From contig NC_080423.1 in NCBI RefSeq assembly GCF_029873635.1, positions 110,749,087 through 110,813,086 on the forward strand: 64,000 nt of DNA, given 5' to 3'. Of this stretch, positions 23,160 through 34,419 are shown in pieces. Position 1 is the stretch's first letter; every line of letters starts with the position of its first letter. The stretch comes from Malania oleifera (Eukaryota > Streptophyta > Magnoliopsida > Santalales > Ximeniaceae). The notes beneath the pieces are model-generated. The model was not told the origin of the DNA. It worked only from the letters and a program-made list of their open reading frames with translations, and made no database searches. The position numbers were made by a program, and so were the translations under genes.

Positions 23160-26100
23160 GTGGACACCTCACCCTTCAGCCTGCTTCAAGAAGGCAAAGC
23201 CACTGCCAGTAGACCTAGACACCCTCCACCATCGCTAGCTGAACCCTAACCCCTCCGCCCTCCGTTCTCCTCCCTCTATCACCGTCGGTTTGGTGTTCTT
23301 CATGGCGGTTTCTTATCAGGTCAGCTTCAATTCTGAAGTTGTTTTTCTCTCTGCACTTTATGCAATGGTGAGAAATTTTCTATACGGTTAGGTTCATTTC
23401 TGGAGTTGTTTGATTATTAAAATGGATTTGTTTGGTTATTTGTATGTGAAATTTCTATGCGATTCCAATCTATTGAATGCTGTTTTATCAAGGTGATTTA
23501 GGTTTATGGTTTTTTCCTCCTCCAACTCCTGGTTTCTAAATGAACCCAGACCCACCCCCAAAAACTATTAACTGAGGAAAAAAGGAAAAGAAAATAAAAA
23601 GTTTGTCATTTACTGGTTTTTGGGTTAGGAATTTATGGTTTATAAATTAAACTAAAATGAGGCAGATATGTTTGTATTTGTGATGAATGTTTTTGTTTGT
23701 ACCTTCTTCTTTTTTTGTAAGTTTTAACATACTGTCCCATTCATTAAATGTGGTGCGTCTGTTTCAAAATTTCAGCCCCAACTGGTTTTATTTCTGTTGA
23801 TTGTTTTTGTGGCTTGATCTATATTCTTGCTTAACTTTCGGGTTGTGGGAATAGGTGACAGTTATTGATCACTGATTTTGGGTAGGATCTATGGTTTTCT
23901 TGTTTTTGTTCATATTAAACTTTCTAGATAATGGAAATTTCTCTCGAATTGTGAAATACTTTGAGCGAAGAGTATCCAATAAAGGCAAGAATTAAATCTT
24001 TCAACAAATTATTTGTAATTTATCTGGGGAAAGATAGTATCAGTATTTGGTTGGTTTGTCTCAGTTTTTGTTGTCAAGTCACTTTGCTTCTTGTTTCACA
24101 GAAATAATTACCAGACTCACTGAAATGATAACTGCAGGGTTTGGAAGTCACTTTGCTTCTTGTTTCACAGAAATAATTACCAGACTTAGTTTCTTACTGG
24201 TTCACTTCCAAACCCCACAGTTATCATTTCAGTGCCACCATTGTTGTAATGTTGTTCAGAAGATAGATTGTTGCTGTATATAGAAAGAAATTGTGGTCAG
24301 TGCTTACTTTTGGCTGAGAATGAAATTGTGGTTGCTGCATTACCCATAACTAAGATGGGTTTTGGTGTTCAATAGGAGGATTATTGTTTTTGGGAGGTAG
24401 AGGAGGAAGTTGTGAGAGACATTAATTTGGTCTGCATTATAAGGATCAAGAGAAGTCATGAGAGGCATCATCATCGTCATAGGGTGGAGCTGTTCGAATT
24501 GGAGTCATTTAAAATCTCTAGCAGACTAGGAAATATTATTGAAGTTGTTCATATTGGGAACATCATAGGGCTTAATGGAAGTCATCCATCTTATGGCATA
24601 GCGTCATGGCCGTGGAGATCTCAAAGGTCAAAAGGACTCGTACTTGAGTAGATCTATCCAGAGTGTCAAGGAGTCATGCCTGTGCAGCAGCAAGACTACA
24701 CCAAGTCTAACCCAGTCCTACTCATTCTTATCCAAGGAAACACTCATATGTCTAACTTAGAGATTGACTCATGGTTCGACAGTCCTTGAACCAACTAAGG
24801 TTATCATTGAGGAACCAGAACTTGAACATTAAGGAAGATAAACTCACATTCTACTAGTATTAAGGGTAGCTCTCATCCCTACAGTACAACTGGGGTCTAC
24901 ATTGACACCACCCAACTATATAGCCGATGACCAAGAAGGGCAAATGCTCAAACCTCCGAACTAAGAGTACCATGCGATCTCATTCTCAAATGGATCATCC
25001 ATTGGGCTTCCAATTTCACATGAAAGCCCAGGACACCCCTCGAAGATGTCAAGACCTCAGTCTTGAACACTACTCAGGGTGCTCACTTGATACCCAATAG
25101 GATACTGAGGGAGGTAGGCTACTCACCTGGTATTTCCCCAAAATCATATCCCCAAAGTATTCTTGTTTACATACAAGTCACCACCAAGGATCTAATGATC
25201 ATGCATCTAATATTCGAGAACACCACCATCAATACTATCCAAATCAACCACAATGTCACAATGCCATATCATAACCATCCCTGCGACAACCGCATTGTCC
25301 CATCTAGGTTAACCAACCTTCCCTTTAAGTTAGATTCATATACCAGAACTATGTGTGAAGGTCACGAAATTCTAAGACCCTAAGATTTCCCCCACTCCAT
25401 CATATCAACGTCCTCATTGATGAACATATGCTATCTAATTTCCAATAACACTTCCTTGAAACCCAAAGTAGGAGGTTTCAAAACCATTCACAATCCCAAA
25501 CTCTTCACAATAGCCAAACTTGTCTCTGATCCATAGGTGTTCATGGAAAACAACTCTTAGCACGAGGTTTTCAACCTAGAGAAAGTAGAAAATGGAGAAA
25601 CAGAGCTAATTAAGTTATCCCATAGCTAGGACAACGATATTCAAAAACAACAAAAAAATTATACAATACTTTACTCATTTGTATTATATATTGATCACCA
25701 ACATGGAACACTTCATTATTTTCATATTGTTAGTACTAAATTTAAACATAAACTTCATTTATCATTTGTTAGTACTAAATAGAAACATAATTTTGAAGAA
25801 TGCCTTCATTAAGAAACACAAACAAAAAGGCAAAGAGGTAGGCATGAGCAATGGCCATTAGTGGGTGCTTCCCACTGTCCTCTTCTCTGTGTACCACCTT
25901 GCTACCAATAGATAAACCTAAGTTCACCACACTCAATCAACCTAAAAGCGTGTCTGAATATATGCATGTGTGTGTTGTGTCATGTTGCGTTGTGTGTGTG
26001 AGAGAGAGCGTGGAAGTTCATATAGTGTTCTTTGAATGGTTCATAACATTAGAATCCATTTTTCCACTTGCTAATAAGTTCAAACATGAGTTCGAGAGAA

Positions 26101-26340
26101 AATTTTTTAAGTCATTTTTTTAAAAAAATGATAATAACTTTATATCTCTAAAAAAAAGTGGTACTAACTTTGTCTCCCATAAATTTATACATTAGAAATA
26201 TGTTGTTCACGCCCATTGAAAGAACAAATGAAACAAACTTTGCACAATAAATAACTTGGCCTGCTTCAGTTACCATTTACAATCCAAAACTAAACTCATA
26301 TGGAAATTAAAAACGCAGAAAAATATTAAAATTGCACAAT
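23160..26340 (+). other. Region without a recognised gene inside the candidate Pack element
   Basis: A pyrimidine- and GC-richer start (23,160-23,340) resembles a 5' leader and short first exon ending in TATCAG|GTCAGC after ATGGCGGTT at about 23,303. An open stretch of 106 codons at 25,063-25,383 resembles no family I recognise. The wording of 24,400-25,560 looks less random than the flanks, so captured gene fragments are possible, but I cannot name them. Confidence 0.3.
24077..24234. repeat. Tandem 41-bp repeat with a 31-bp inverted repeat
   Basis: AGTCACTTTGCTTCTTGTTT and the following bases occur twice (24077-24117 and 24146-24186, 69 bases apart) without change. In addition, 24118-24148 and 24204-24234 are reverse complements over 31 bases with two mismatches, enclosing 55 bases. 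RNA or single-stranded DNA could form a hairpin with the second 41-bp copy in the loop. Confidence 0.85.
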
Positions 26341-26364
26341 AGTGCATCAAGGCAAAAAAATTAC

Positions 26365-26483
26365 CTGGGGCAGCACTGATGCCAATCGCAAGTTTGCAAA
26401 CACCTTAAGACCTTCTCGAAGCCGCAGCAACCCAGTTTCTGGCTTTAAATGTTTCTCCTTGTTATCCCATTTATACCTTAACC
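26365..26483 (-). pseudogene. Isolated exon of 3-isopropylmalate dehydrogenase (leucine biosynthesis)
   Basis: The minus strand encodes [20 protein letters not shown] followed by [10 protein letters not shown] and ASVLPQ, which matches the plant isopropylmalate dehydrogenase segment after the first exon (the family reads [30 protein letters not shown]). The exon keeps an acceptor (TTTATAG|GG) and a donor (CCCCAG|GTAATT). No preceding or following exon of this enzyme was found within several kb on either side. The fragment contains the ANLRP-type site altered to ANLRL. It is best read as a captured exon, not a gene. Confidence 0.8.
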
Positions 26484-26639
26484 CTATAAACAATAAAAAT
26501 AAATATTTCTCATATATATGGAGCAGGTGGTATAACCTAAGCAAACACATTTCTACAGGTACCGTGCTCTCCGCTCCTGTCCTCTCCTCATCTGGGTACT
26601 CGTTTAAAAAAATATTCTAAATTTATGGTTTTTGATTTA

Positions 26640-26990
26640 TGAGAGGAATCATCAAGTCTCCTTTTTGGGTGAATTTGACAATTCAAATGAGATATCACGG
26701 GCGTGTGCTGTTCCGGGAAACTCCGCTGGAGGTTCTTAGGATTTGGCAAGTGTCGGAGAACAACATATTGATTAGGTGGAAGTTGAGGGGTGTAGGGACA
26801 ATTTCAAGGCACCTTCTGGTACAAGATGGATCGAAATGGCAAAATTTATGAACGTAAGGTTGATAATTTGGCATTCCAATTTCCCTCAGCCTTTGAAACT
26901 AGCTGCCTCCATGCTGGATTTGGTTGCAGGATGCTCCGCAACCCCCAACCCAACATTCATGTGTTTGAGCTCCCCCGCAAACTCAAATGC
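26640..26990 (+). pseudogene. DUF2358 (SnoaL/NTF2-like) protein fragment with frameshifts
   Basis: Three frames together follow the C-terminal half of a plant DUF2358 protein of unknown function: RYHGRVLFRETPLEVLRIWQ then SENNILIRWKLRGV, next MDRNGKIYERKVDNLAF from 26,826, then FPQPLKLAASMLDLVA and ATPNPTF. The family usually reads YKLDRNGKIYEH.VDN.A.NFP and ends VLDLV...P.SPNPTF. At least two frameshifts separate the pieces, so it is not expressed as protein. It lies on the opposite strand to the isopropylmalate dehydrogenase exon 150 bases away, so the two come from different genes. The family assignment is from memory of the motif and moderately sure. Confidence 0.6.
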
Positions 26991-27699
26991 TTACTTCTCT
27001 TCTTATCAATTTACTATAATCAAAGAAAAAAAAATGAGAACAAGAAGCACCAAACATTTTCGGCACAGAGCTGAGAGAGAGAGAGAGACTTCAACCAACG
27101 AAGGTACCTAGTGAAGAACCCAATCGAAGAACAGTGTAGCTAGGGTTTGAAGAACCCTAAACCCAACGCTCGAAGAGCTCAACTCGACCACAATCACTCA
27201 GAATCCGACGAAGAACCCAACCCGACCACAATCGAGGTCGCGAACAAGGTTTGGCGAGCTAGGGTTTCATGTTGATTCAGAAAATGTTGAGAGGAATCTC
27301 TGGTTGGGGGTTCGAGAGACGAGCAAGAGCCATGAGGGTGCCGGGTTGGGAGGGAGAGGATATCAATATATAATTTTTGAAATTGAGCGGTGGTATTACT
27401 GGAAAAATGGCATTTAACCGTACTGTGGACTAAGCAAAGAATGGGTATGCCAGCCTAAATCTTAGGAATTCATATTTTGCATTTGACCGTAATTGACCTT
27501 CCACAAGAAATATTTATTCTGGAGCAAAAATGAATTAAACATAAAGGTACTTATTTTATTAGAAATAAAATTACTACTCTGCTGACCAGATGAACCGTTA
27601 GTAATGAAGGAAAGAATCATCACTAATTGATTAATGACATTATAAAATGCTTCATAGCTTTTAGTTACAAGCTAAATCGTCACTAATATATGAAAATTG

Positions 27700-29180
27700 C
27701 AAAATAATAAGAGTTTGTGTCATTGCAGGCTTGGGTATTGGTGGAGGCGTGGTTTAATTAATCGAATTGTGACTCCTAAATCATTAATTGAATCATAGTT
27801 TCAGTTTGCCAAAAAATGTGAGCTAAAATCGAATCGTTTAAAATAGTAAATTGAATTTCAATTAACTAATTAAATTCAATTAAAATTTTAGGGTCACAAA
27901 AATTGACAGAATTCACATGAACATGTAATAACAAAATAGTTACATGCATAGTTATCCTAGCAATAACGAGTAATAATAATATTTCATTGTAATAATAAAA
28001 CGTGTAAATGAAATTCAAATAAACATTCAAGGAAGAAGAGATGAAAACTAGGGCAAATGAGATCTATGGTAAGAAAAATCCTACAAATCTAAATCAAAGA
28101 AGAAAAGTCATGCCAAGAATAAAGGTTTTATGAAATCTAGTCCAGTGCTATTATGCTAATTGCTAATGTGCTCCATTAGAACTTGAATTTTCCTGCAAAA
28201 GAACAAAACAAATGTTAAACCAAAATCAACAAGTAACAGTGGACGAATCTTGAATCATTATCATGGACAATTGCCGAGAGAGAGAGAGAGAGAGGGTTCC
28301 ATAGCTTTTAGTTCGCACTTTGCTACAAATTGCGAACTTACAGCAAGCGATGCCGACAATAGGTGATGGCAAGCAATGGCAGCCAATGGGCGTTAGAGCA
28401 ATTGGAGTTGCATGAGTGTAAGTGGTGACTAAGTGTTTGCGTCTATGAGACTAGGGTTTTCTTAGGGCTTTGGATAAGATTGAAGAGAAAATAAGAGCTG
28501 AGGTAATACCACAGTATAGAATGGCTTGCATAGGGAAGTTTGAAAGAACGATTTGAGATTTGATTTTCACTTTTGGGCTAGTGCGTGTCCGCTATTATTT
28601 TAAAATTTAATAATAAATAGTGAATATTATATATTGATATTATTTTTTTTCGGTCCAGTTAACCGTGGTTAGTCAAACAATCAAAATTGAAATTGGACCA
28701 TTAACCAAAAAAAATCTGGAATCTCGAACCAAAACCTAATTAGAAAAATGATTAATAAAAAAATTTTCAAGTTTTTTTGCCCAGCTTACTTGTGTGTCAG
28801 CAGGTAGATGAATGAAGTAGTGGGGTCAACAGCTGGATGAATGAAGTAATATGGACCCCACTTACTTCATTCCCTAAACTGTTCACACATGAATTGTATA
28901 GTTCATGATATAGAAATAGTGATAAGCTATCAAATTATCATTAATAATCGACTATTATCGGTCACTAATAGAAACATCCCTTTTATATACTTTTCATTTT
29001 GCAGTGACGAATCTATAGTATTATGAATAATTTTACATATGAATTATTAGCAAAGATTTGTCATTTGATGCGAATGGCTGGTTATAGTGTCTAAAAAAAA
29101 CTAGCATTTTACTTCTCACCCAAATTTTGAATTTTAATGAAGAAACTTTCAAATAGCAAACAAAAAATCATTACTATAAG
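27700..29180. other. AT-rich stretch with leader-like sequence; no gene recognised
   Basis: Around 27,770-27,900 and 28,650-28,740 there are runs of the aattaaccg/tcgaatcg type, as in short hAT-like non-autonomous elements. Between them, 28,260-28,500 holds a GA repeat (28,276-28,294) and text whose minus strand looks like a gene leader with AAACCCTAG. No coding region is supported. Confidence 0.35.
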
Positions 29181-29784
29181 TACAATTGCAGCGCCCCAAA
29201 CCCAGTGGGGCCTAGAGTGCTATTATTTATACACATATCCCTGATACCATTGCTATAAAGACTCGAAACCCGAAGTGGGTACCGAGTACACCTGTCCATC
29301 ATTCAATATAACACAAGCAGAGGAAAAAAAAATTATATATATACTATACCTCAAATATTATACTAGAGTTCTAATATCATCACTAGTATCCCCAAGCATT
29401 CATATTACATCCTAGATACAAAACATATATATATACGTGTATAGATCAATGTCTTACAAAAACTTACTTCAACCCAAAACTATCTAGTCCTGCCCTGGAG
29501 CTTCCTAAGAGTGGATCCCTGGATTTCCTGAAATGTTAAAATGTTTAATGGGGTGAGACACTTCTCAGTAAGGTGGAATAGATTATCATCAATGTGCGGC
29601 TGTCATGAGTTTTAGTGTGAACAACATATCTTCATATTTTTAACTGTAAGTGAAGTGACATTTGAAAACTATACTTACACCTGTATTATTGAAAATACAT
29701 ACATACTCTTTGATAACATACTTTCGGCTCAATATAGCCCATTTATCATAAATCTACATATATGCATAGAAGAACAACCTTCCT

Positions 29785-30604
29785 AACTGGATACTATATC
29801 ACATCATGTATAAAACCCTATGATCGGGGTCCGAAAACTAGACTTAACCATGGTTGGCCTACCACCAGGCTAAGTGAAAACTATAATTTGAAGTTCGATT
29901 TGCTTGCCCAACTGGTCCGAACTCCAGGGGGCACTCTACTCTACTCTAGCCAAATCGACTATCTAATACCAACACTCTCATAGTAGTGTGGTTGCACTAC
30001 TATATCACTATAGCTACAGTACCAAGAAATTTGTAAATCTCTGGTCCATCAGGGTCCTCAAATCATATACTGCAATTTATGTCATAAAAATTATAACATG
30101 ATTTCATTTTCATAAATTTGTATAAAGCCTGACGTGATCATAATTATGTATAAAATATGTCATTTCCTGTCTCGATATAAAACCGGCATATCATAACTGG
30201 ATACTATATCACATCATGTATAAAACCCTATGATCGGGGTCCGAAAACTAGACTTAACCATGGTTGGCCTACCACCAGGCTAAGTGAAAACTATAATCTG
30301 AAGTTCGATTTGCTTGCCCAACTGGTCCGAACTCCAGGGGGCACTCTACTCTACTCTAGCCAAATCGACTATCTAATACCAACACTCTCATAGTAGTGTG
30401 GTTGCACTACTATATCACTATAGCTACAGTACCAAGAAATTTGTAAATCTCTGGTCCATCAGGGTCCTCAAATCATATACTGCAATTTATGTCATAAAAA
30501 TTATAACATGATTTCATTTTCATAAATTTGTATAAAACCTGACGTGATCATAATTATGTATAAAATATGTCATTTCCTGTCTCGATATAAAACCGGCATA
30601 TCAT
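29785..30604 (+). repeat. Tandem duplication of 410 bp inside solo LTR G
   Basis: Copy 1 is 29785-30194 and copy 2 is 30195-30604. Only two differences were seen by eye (ATTTGAAG against ATCTGAAG, and AAAGCCTG against AAAACCTG). The duplicated unit includes the conserved LTR block with the GGTTGGCCTACC and CAGGGTCC words. The near identity contrasts with the heavy decay of the rest of the LTR family. Confidence 0.92.
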
Positions 30605-31230
30605 AACTCGGCACAAAGTGGTCATATTCTGTCTCGGTATAAAATTGGCATACCATAACTCAACACAAAGCCATCATATTCTGTCTCGGTATAAACTGTC
30701 AACATATAATTTGCTGAAAACAAGGGTATAATCATCTCTAGGGCTTAATTTAACTCAAACTAAATGTTTTACTAGAAAAGGAGATAAATAATTCATTCAC
30801 TTTAGTTTTCCCCAAATACGTATAATAATCAAAACTATCATTTTCATATGCCTAATTCGTTCAAAAAAACATATATATTGTTCCCATAATCATATACTTA
30901 AATTTAATCGGTTCATATTTCAAAAATAGCTGACATAATCTAATCTCCTTACCTATTCCTGAAAATCTGCCTAAAACATTTGGAGGACCGAAACCCTAGC
31001 TTCTGAACTAGTCGAGGAATGTGGACTTACAAGCCGGGAGGAGGGAGTGAGGATCAGTGAGCAAGAGGGTGACCTGAGGGAACTTATGAGAAAGAGAGAC
31101 ACGTAAGGGTTGAGAGAGAAAGCCCTAGGAGAGAGAAAATATGAGTTTGAGTGAAATATTAAAACAAAAATCTAACTTATAAGCCCCTGCCCCAAAGAAA
31201 ACCATTGATGGTTTTCTTGAAACCATCGAT

Positions 31231-33388
31231 TGTAACGCCCCCGACCTGCCACGTGGGCCCAGAGTGCTACTTTAGTAACGTCTGTGTACCTGATACCTTA
31301 TTCATCATATATAAAATACATATACGCAGTGAAAATAAAATACAAAATTCTCAAATTACATTACCGGAGTTCTAACTATCTTTATACACAAATATATCCA
31401 TTTTCACATAATTACATCCCATAAAAAAAACAAAAATAAAATCTCTGTCCACACACCACTTACATAAATTTAAACCACCAGCCCAACTCCTCTAGCCTGC
31501 TAGACCTGATCCCTAGGATTTCCTGAAAAAATAGTTTGTAAAGTAGGGGTGAGGCATAGCTTAGTAAAGAAAAGACTAAATTAATGTCAGTGTGTGCCCA
31601 ACATGCGTTTAGTGTACAAAAAATAACCAGTTCACTGAGTAAATAAATACATTTATGAAATCATTCTATTTTACACTCACACACACAATTAGCCGAGGAT
31701 AGGGAAGATTACCCGCTCATACAAGTAGCTTCCCTATGCTTTAATACCATTACTGCTACTAGGGCACTCACCTTTCTCAGTAAGCCCTCGAAGTTATCTT
31801 ATTAATTATTCGTATTCACATAAATTAATAAATATACATATAAGACACTCCCTGTGACAAACACGTCATTTACTTCCCCCATAGCACGAGATGTGCAGCC
31901 CGAAGGCTGGACTATTATCCTAGGGGATCCACCCAGCTAATAGTCATCTATATTTTCTACTAACATATTCCGCGGGTATATGCAGCTCCAACTACTGGTC
32001 CAATTGCCCTCACCTAGGGGGTATATTCACCTTAAGGAGGCAAATCAAACAAGGCCACCCTACACCTCTCAACATAGGTGTGGGCGCACTCGGCCATATA
32101 ACAAATCCCCAGCAACGGTACCATACTCACAATACAATGCTCCCCAGGGTTCCTAAAGCATATCATGCAATTTAGATAATAGAAATCACCATTTAAACAC
32201 ATATATTTCCTGTTATTTAAAAAACTCGGCCCCTCGCCACAAATACAATCTAGCTCACAAACATTTAAACAAAACCCCGACCCTCGACCGTCATATCAAA
32301 TTCCTGCATTATTCACAAGCATTTCTAGTATTTCACAAACAATTTCAGTATTTTACAAACAGTTCAGTATTTCAAAATCTCAAATTCAAATATACAATAA
32401 TCCATATATACCAATTAAATCATATGTCACACAATTTCCACATTTTAACATAACCATATAAACAAACAAGTTATCCACCGTTTATTTTATTAAAAAATAC
32501 CATACCATATATCCTAAGTTTGTAAAATTCATTTCGAACGGTTGGTTCTCAAAATAACCTTTAAATTCTTAAATATATATAAACATAATAATTAAATTGA
32601 CTCAATTTCCATAAAATAACTAACTTAACTTAATCCCCTTACCTGATTCCTGAAAAACCTGATAAAACATCGACCTATGCCCCACGACATTCAACCCCTA
32701 AAACCCTAAAATTCAAATTTTACCACATTATTCATCACAATCCCTAGAGTAACTTTCATTAAAATTCCCCTAGGTTCTGAATACCCTATAAAAGTCTAAA
32801 TTATTACACTTACCCGGATTTAGGATTGGTGCCCCAAAATTCCAACTCGAAAATTCGCTCAAACTAGATTGTAGATAATCTCCCCACGAATCTCCTGACA
32901 GTTTCCGTTTATTAATTGGGCTTAAGATTTAAGAAAAACTTAAGTAAGAGTGAAAATTGGTCTTACCCCAGGAGATATGCCTACGCCGCCGCTCCCATAA
33001 CAAATCCACTCTAGTAGGAATGTCGATGGCGAAGATTAAATCCCAACAATACTTTCCATTTTCTAATCGGCCAAATATTGAAGAAAGAATTGAGGAAAAT
33101 GAGAAAGAGGAGACAAGGAAGACGAAGGACTTCTATGCGCAAAATGAAGAAAAAAAGAAAAGAAAATGAGAAGGCTTATCTTCTTGAAGGATCTTTGATC
33201 TTCAAGATAACTTAGATATATGTGTATTATAATATATATTATATTATATTATATTAATATATTAATATATTATATCATGTTATTTAATTAATAATACTAA
33301 TTTATTTATTTATTTATTTTAATTAATTTCATCAATTATTTAATTTAATTTTAAATTTATTATTATTATTATCATTTGGATCACTACA
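31231..33388 (-). mobile_element. Solo LTR H, nested in solo LTR G
   Basis: This 2158-bp unit is flanked by TCGAT (31226-31230 and 33389-33393). On the minus strand it begins TGTAGTGATC and ends GGGGGCGTTACA. The splice-like donor is at 32642-32641 (ATCAG|GTAAGGGG) and the acceptor at 31524-31523 (TTTTTCAG|GAAATCC). It belongs to the same subfamily as G, judged by the shared CCCAGAGTGCTA text near the LTR end. An AT-only stretch at 33,220-33,375 marks the U3 side. Confidence 0.85.
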
Positions 33389-33581
33389 TCGATGGTTTGG
33401 TCACTTACAAAAACGAATTCTCCCGTGTATTGTACATATGAGCTCTCAGTAGTTGAAATCGTTGACGGTTTCCCTAAGCTCACTGAAACCGTTGACGATT
33501 TGGTCTTGTGCCAAACCGATTTTCTTCTTTTTTTTGATTTTCTCTTTTCTTTTCCTTTTTTCCTTTTATTTTCTTGGTTCG

Positions 33582-34276
33582 TGTGATACCCTATGGATGA
33601 AAGACTTAAAAGAATTAAATATTACTACCCATATCAATAAGGTGTATCTTTATTTTCGAGAGCTTTTCCATAAGAACTACATAGTTAAGCATGCTTGGCT
33701 TGGAGCAATCTTGACAAAACACACTAAAAATGACACGTGTTGGTTTGTAGGGCCAATCATTAGTCTGATAAGGTCCGCCCCCTGTTGTCTGGTCCAGGTG
33801 GAGGAGGAGAAACGCAGTGCTCCCTAGCAGACCCAGGTTGGGGCGTTACAAATGGTATCAGAGCCAACACCCAGTCGGAAGTGTGATGAGATTCACATCG
33901 TCCGGGTTTGGAAATGTGGGTTCGCAATGAGGACATTGAGTTTCATAAGTGGGGGAGAATGTGATACCCCATGGATGAAAAACTTAAAAGGATTAGATGT
34001 TATTACGCATATCAATAAGGTGCATATTTTTTTTTGGGAGCTTTCCCATAAGAACTCCATAGTTAAACGTGCTTGACTTGAAGCAATCTTAGGATGGGTG
34101 ACCACCTAGGAAGTTTTCTCAGGAAGTGTGTGAGTGAGGACAAAACACACTGAAAAAAACATGTGTTGGTTTGTGGGGCCAGTCATTAGTCTGATAAGAC
34201 CCACCCCCTGTTGTCTGGTCCAAGTGGAGGAGGAGAGATGTAGTGCTCCCTGGCAGACCCAGGTTGGGGCGTGACA
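33582..34276 (+). mobile_element. Cassandra-type TRIM retrotransposon (5S rRNA-like LTRs)
   Basis: This 695-bp non-coding element has a 5' LTR at 33582-33850 and a 3' LTR at 33960-34276. The Met-tRNA primer site TGGTATCAGAGCC is at 33853 and the purine tract AGTGGGGGAGAA ends at 33959. Flanking 5-mers are GTTCG (33577-33581) and GTTCA (34277-34281). The LTRs begin TGTGATACCC and end GTTACA or GTGACA. They contain sequence close to 5S rRNA, which defines Cassandra elements. The element has no coding capacity and depends on other elements for mobility. It is inserted in solo LTR G. Confidence 0.9.
34044..34113 (+). promoter_or_regulatory. 5S rRNA-like internal promoter in the Cassandra 3' LTR
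   Basis: CCCATAAGAACTCCATAG leads into AGTTAAACGTGC (34061-34072, 5S box A type), followed by GGATGGGTGACCACCTAGG (34092-34110, box C type). This is the order and approximate spacing of the RNA polymerase III control region of plant 5S rRNA genes. The 5' LTR keeps box A (33683-33694) but lacks the box C segment: the 3' LTR has 48 extra bases (about 34,091-34,138) that are absent at 33,712/33,713. Confidence 0.85.
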
Positions 34277-34419
34277 GTTCAGATTCCTACAACCATAGTT
34301 GTGAGAGATATCAAAGTCATCACTAAAACCGAGTATTAATTCCAAAAGTTTGGTCTTAGTAGTGAATTTCAAGTGACAAATTTATGTCCATCACTAAAAG
34401 TTTGTCCCTATAAATAAGC

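Larger units (their letters stand above)
29187..34291 (-). mobile_element. Solo LTR G of the TGTAACGACC family, carrying two later insertions
   Basis: On the minus strand it runs from TGTAGGAATC (34,291) to GGGGCGCTGCA (29,187). The flanking 5-mers ACAAT (29182-29186) and ACCAT (34292-34296) agree in four of five bases. Removal of solo LTR H and the Cassandra copy leaves 2242 bases, 410 of them due to an internal duplication. A TATA box lies near 31,168 (minus). Splice-like sites are kept: donor at 30952-30951 (AATAG|GTAAGG) and acceptor at 29529-29528 (CATTTCAG|GAAATCC). Sites of the type AAACCGTTGACGATTT lie near the start of the LTR. Confidence 0.75.
22930..34410. mobile_element. Candidate gene-capturing DNA element (Pack-type), ends unresolved
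   Basis: Several TTAGTGATGG or TTAGTGACC motifs lie at 22,940-23,110. Motifs of the opposite strand (ATCACTAA, GTCACTAA) lie at 27,590-27,690, 28,950-29,010 and 34,310-34,400. Such inverted subterminal repeats are typical of CACTA-like transposons. Between them are pieces of unrelated host genes (an isopropylmalate dehydrogenase exon, a DUF2358-like fragment) and leader-like stretches with AAACCCTAG motifs. I could not find the terminal CACTA sequence or a target duplication, so the type and exact ends are open. Two separate elements are possible. Solo LTR G (with H) and a Cassandra copy were inserted later. Confidence 0.4.

Noticed and set aside
25063..25383. A 106-codon open frame that could be a small protein
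   Set aside because: No similarity recognised, no promoter or splice context; left as unexplained sequence inside the candidate Pack element.
33392..33586. Open frame between solo LTR H and the Cassandra element
   Set aside because: It is U3 sequence of solo LTR G with GTTGACG dyads, not coding.
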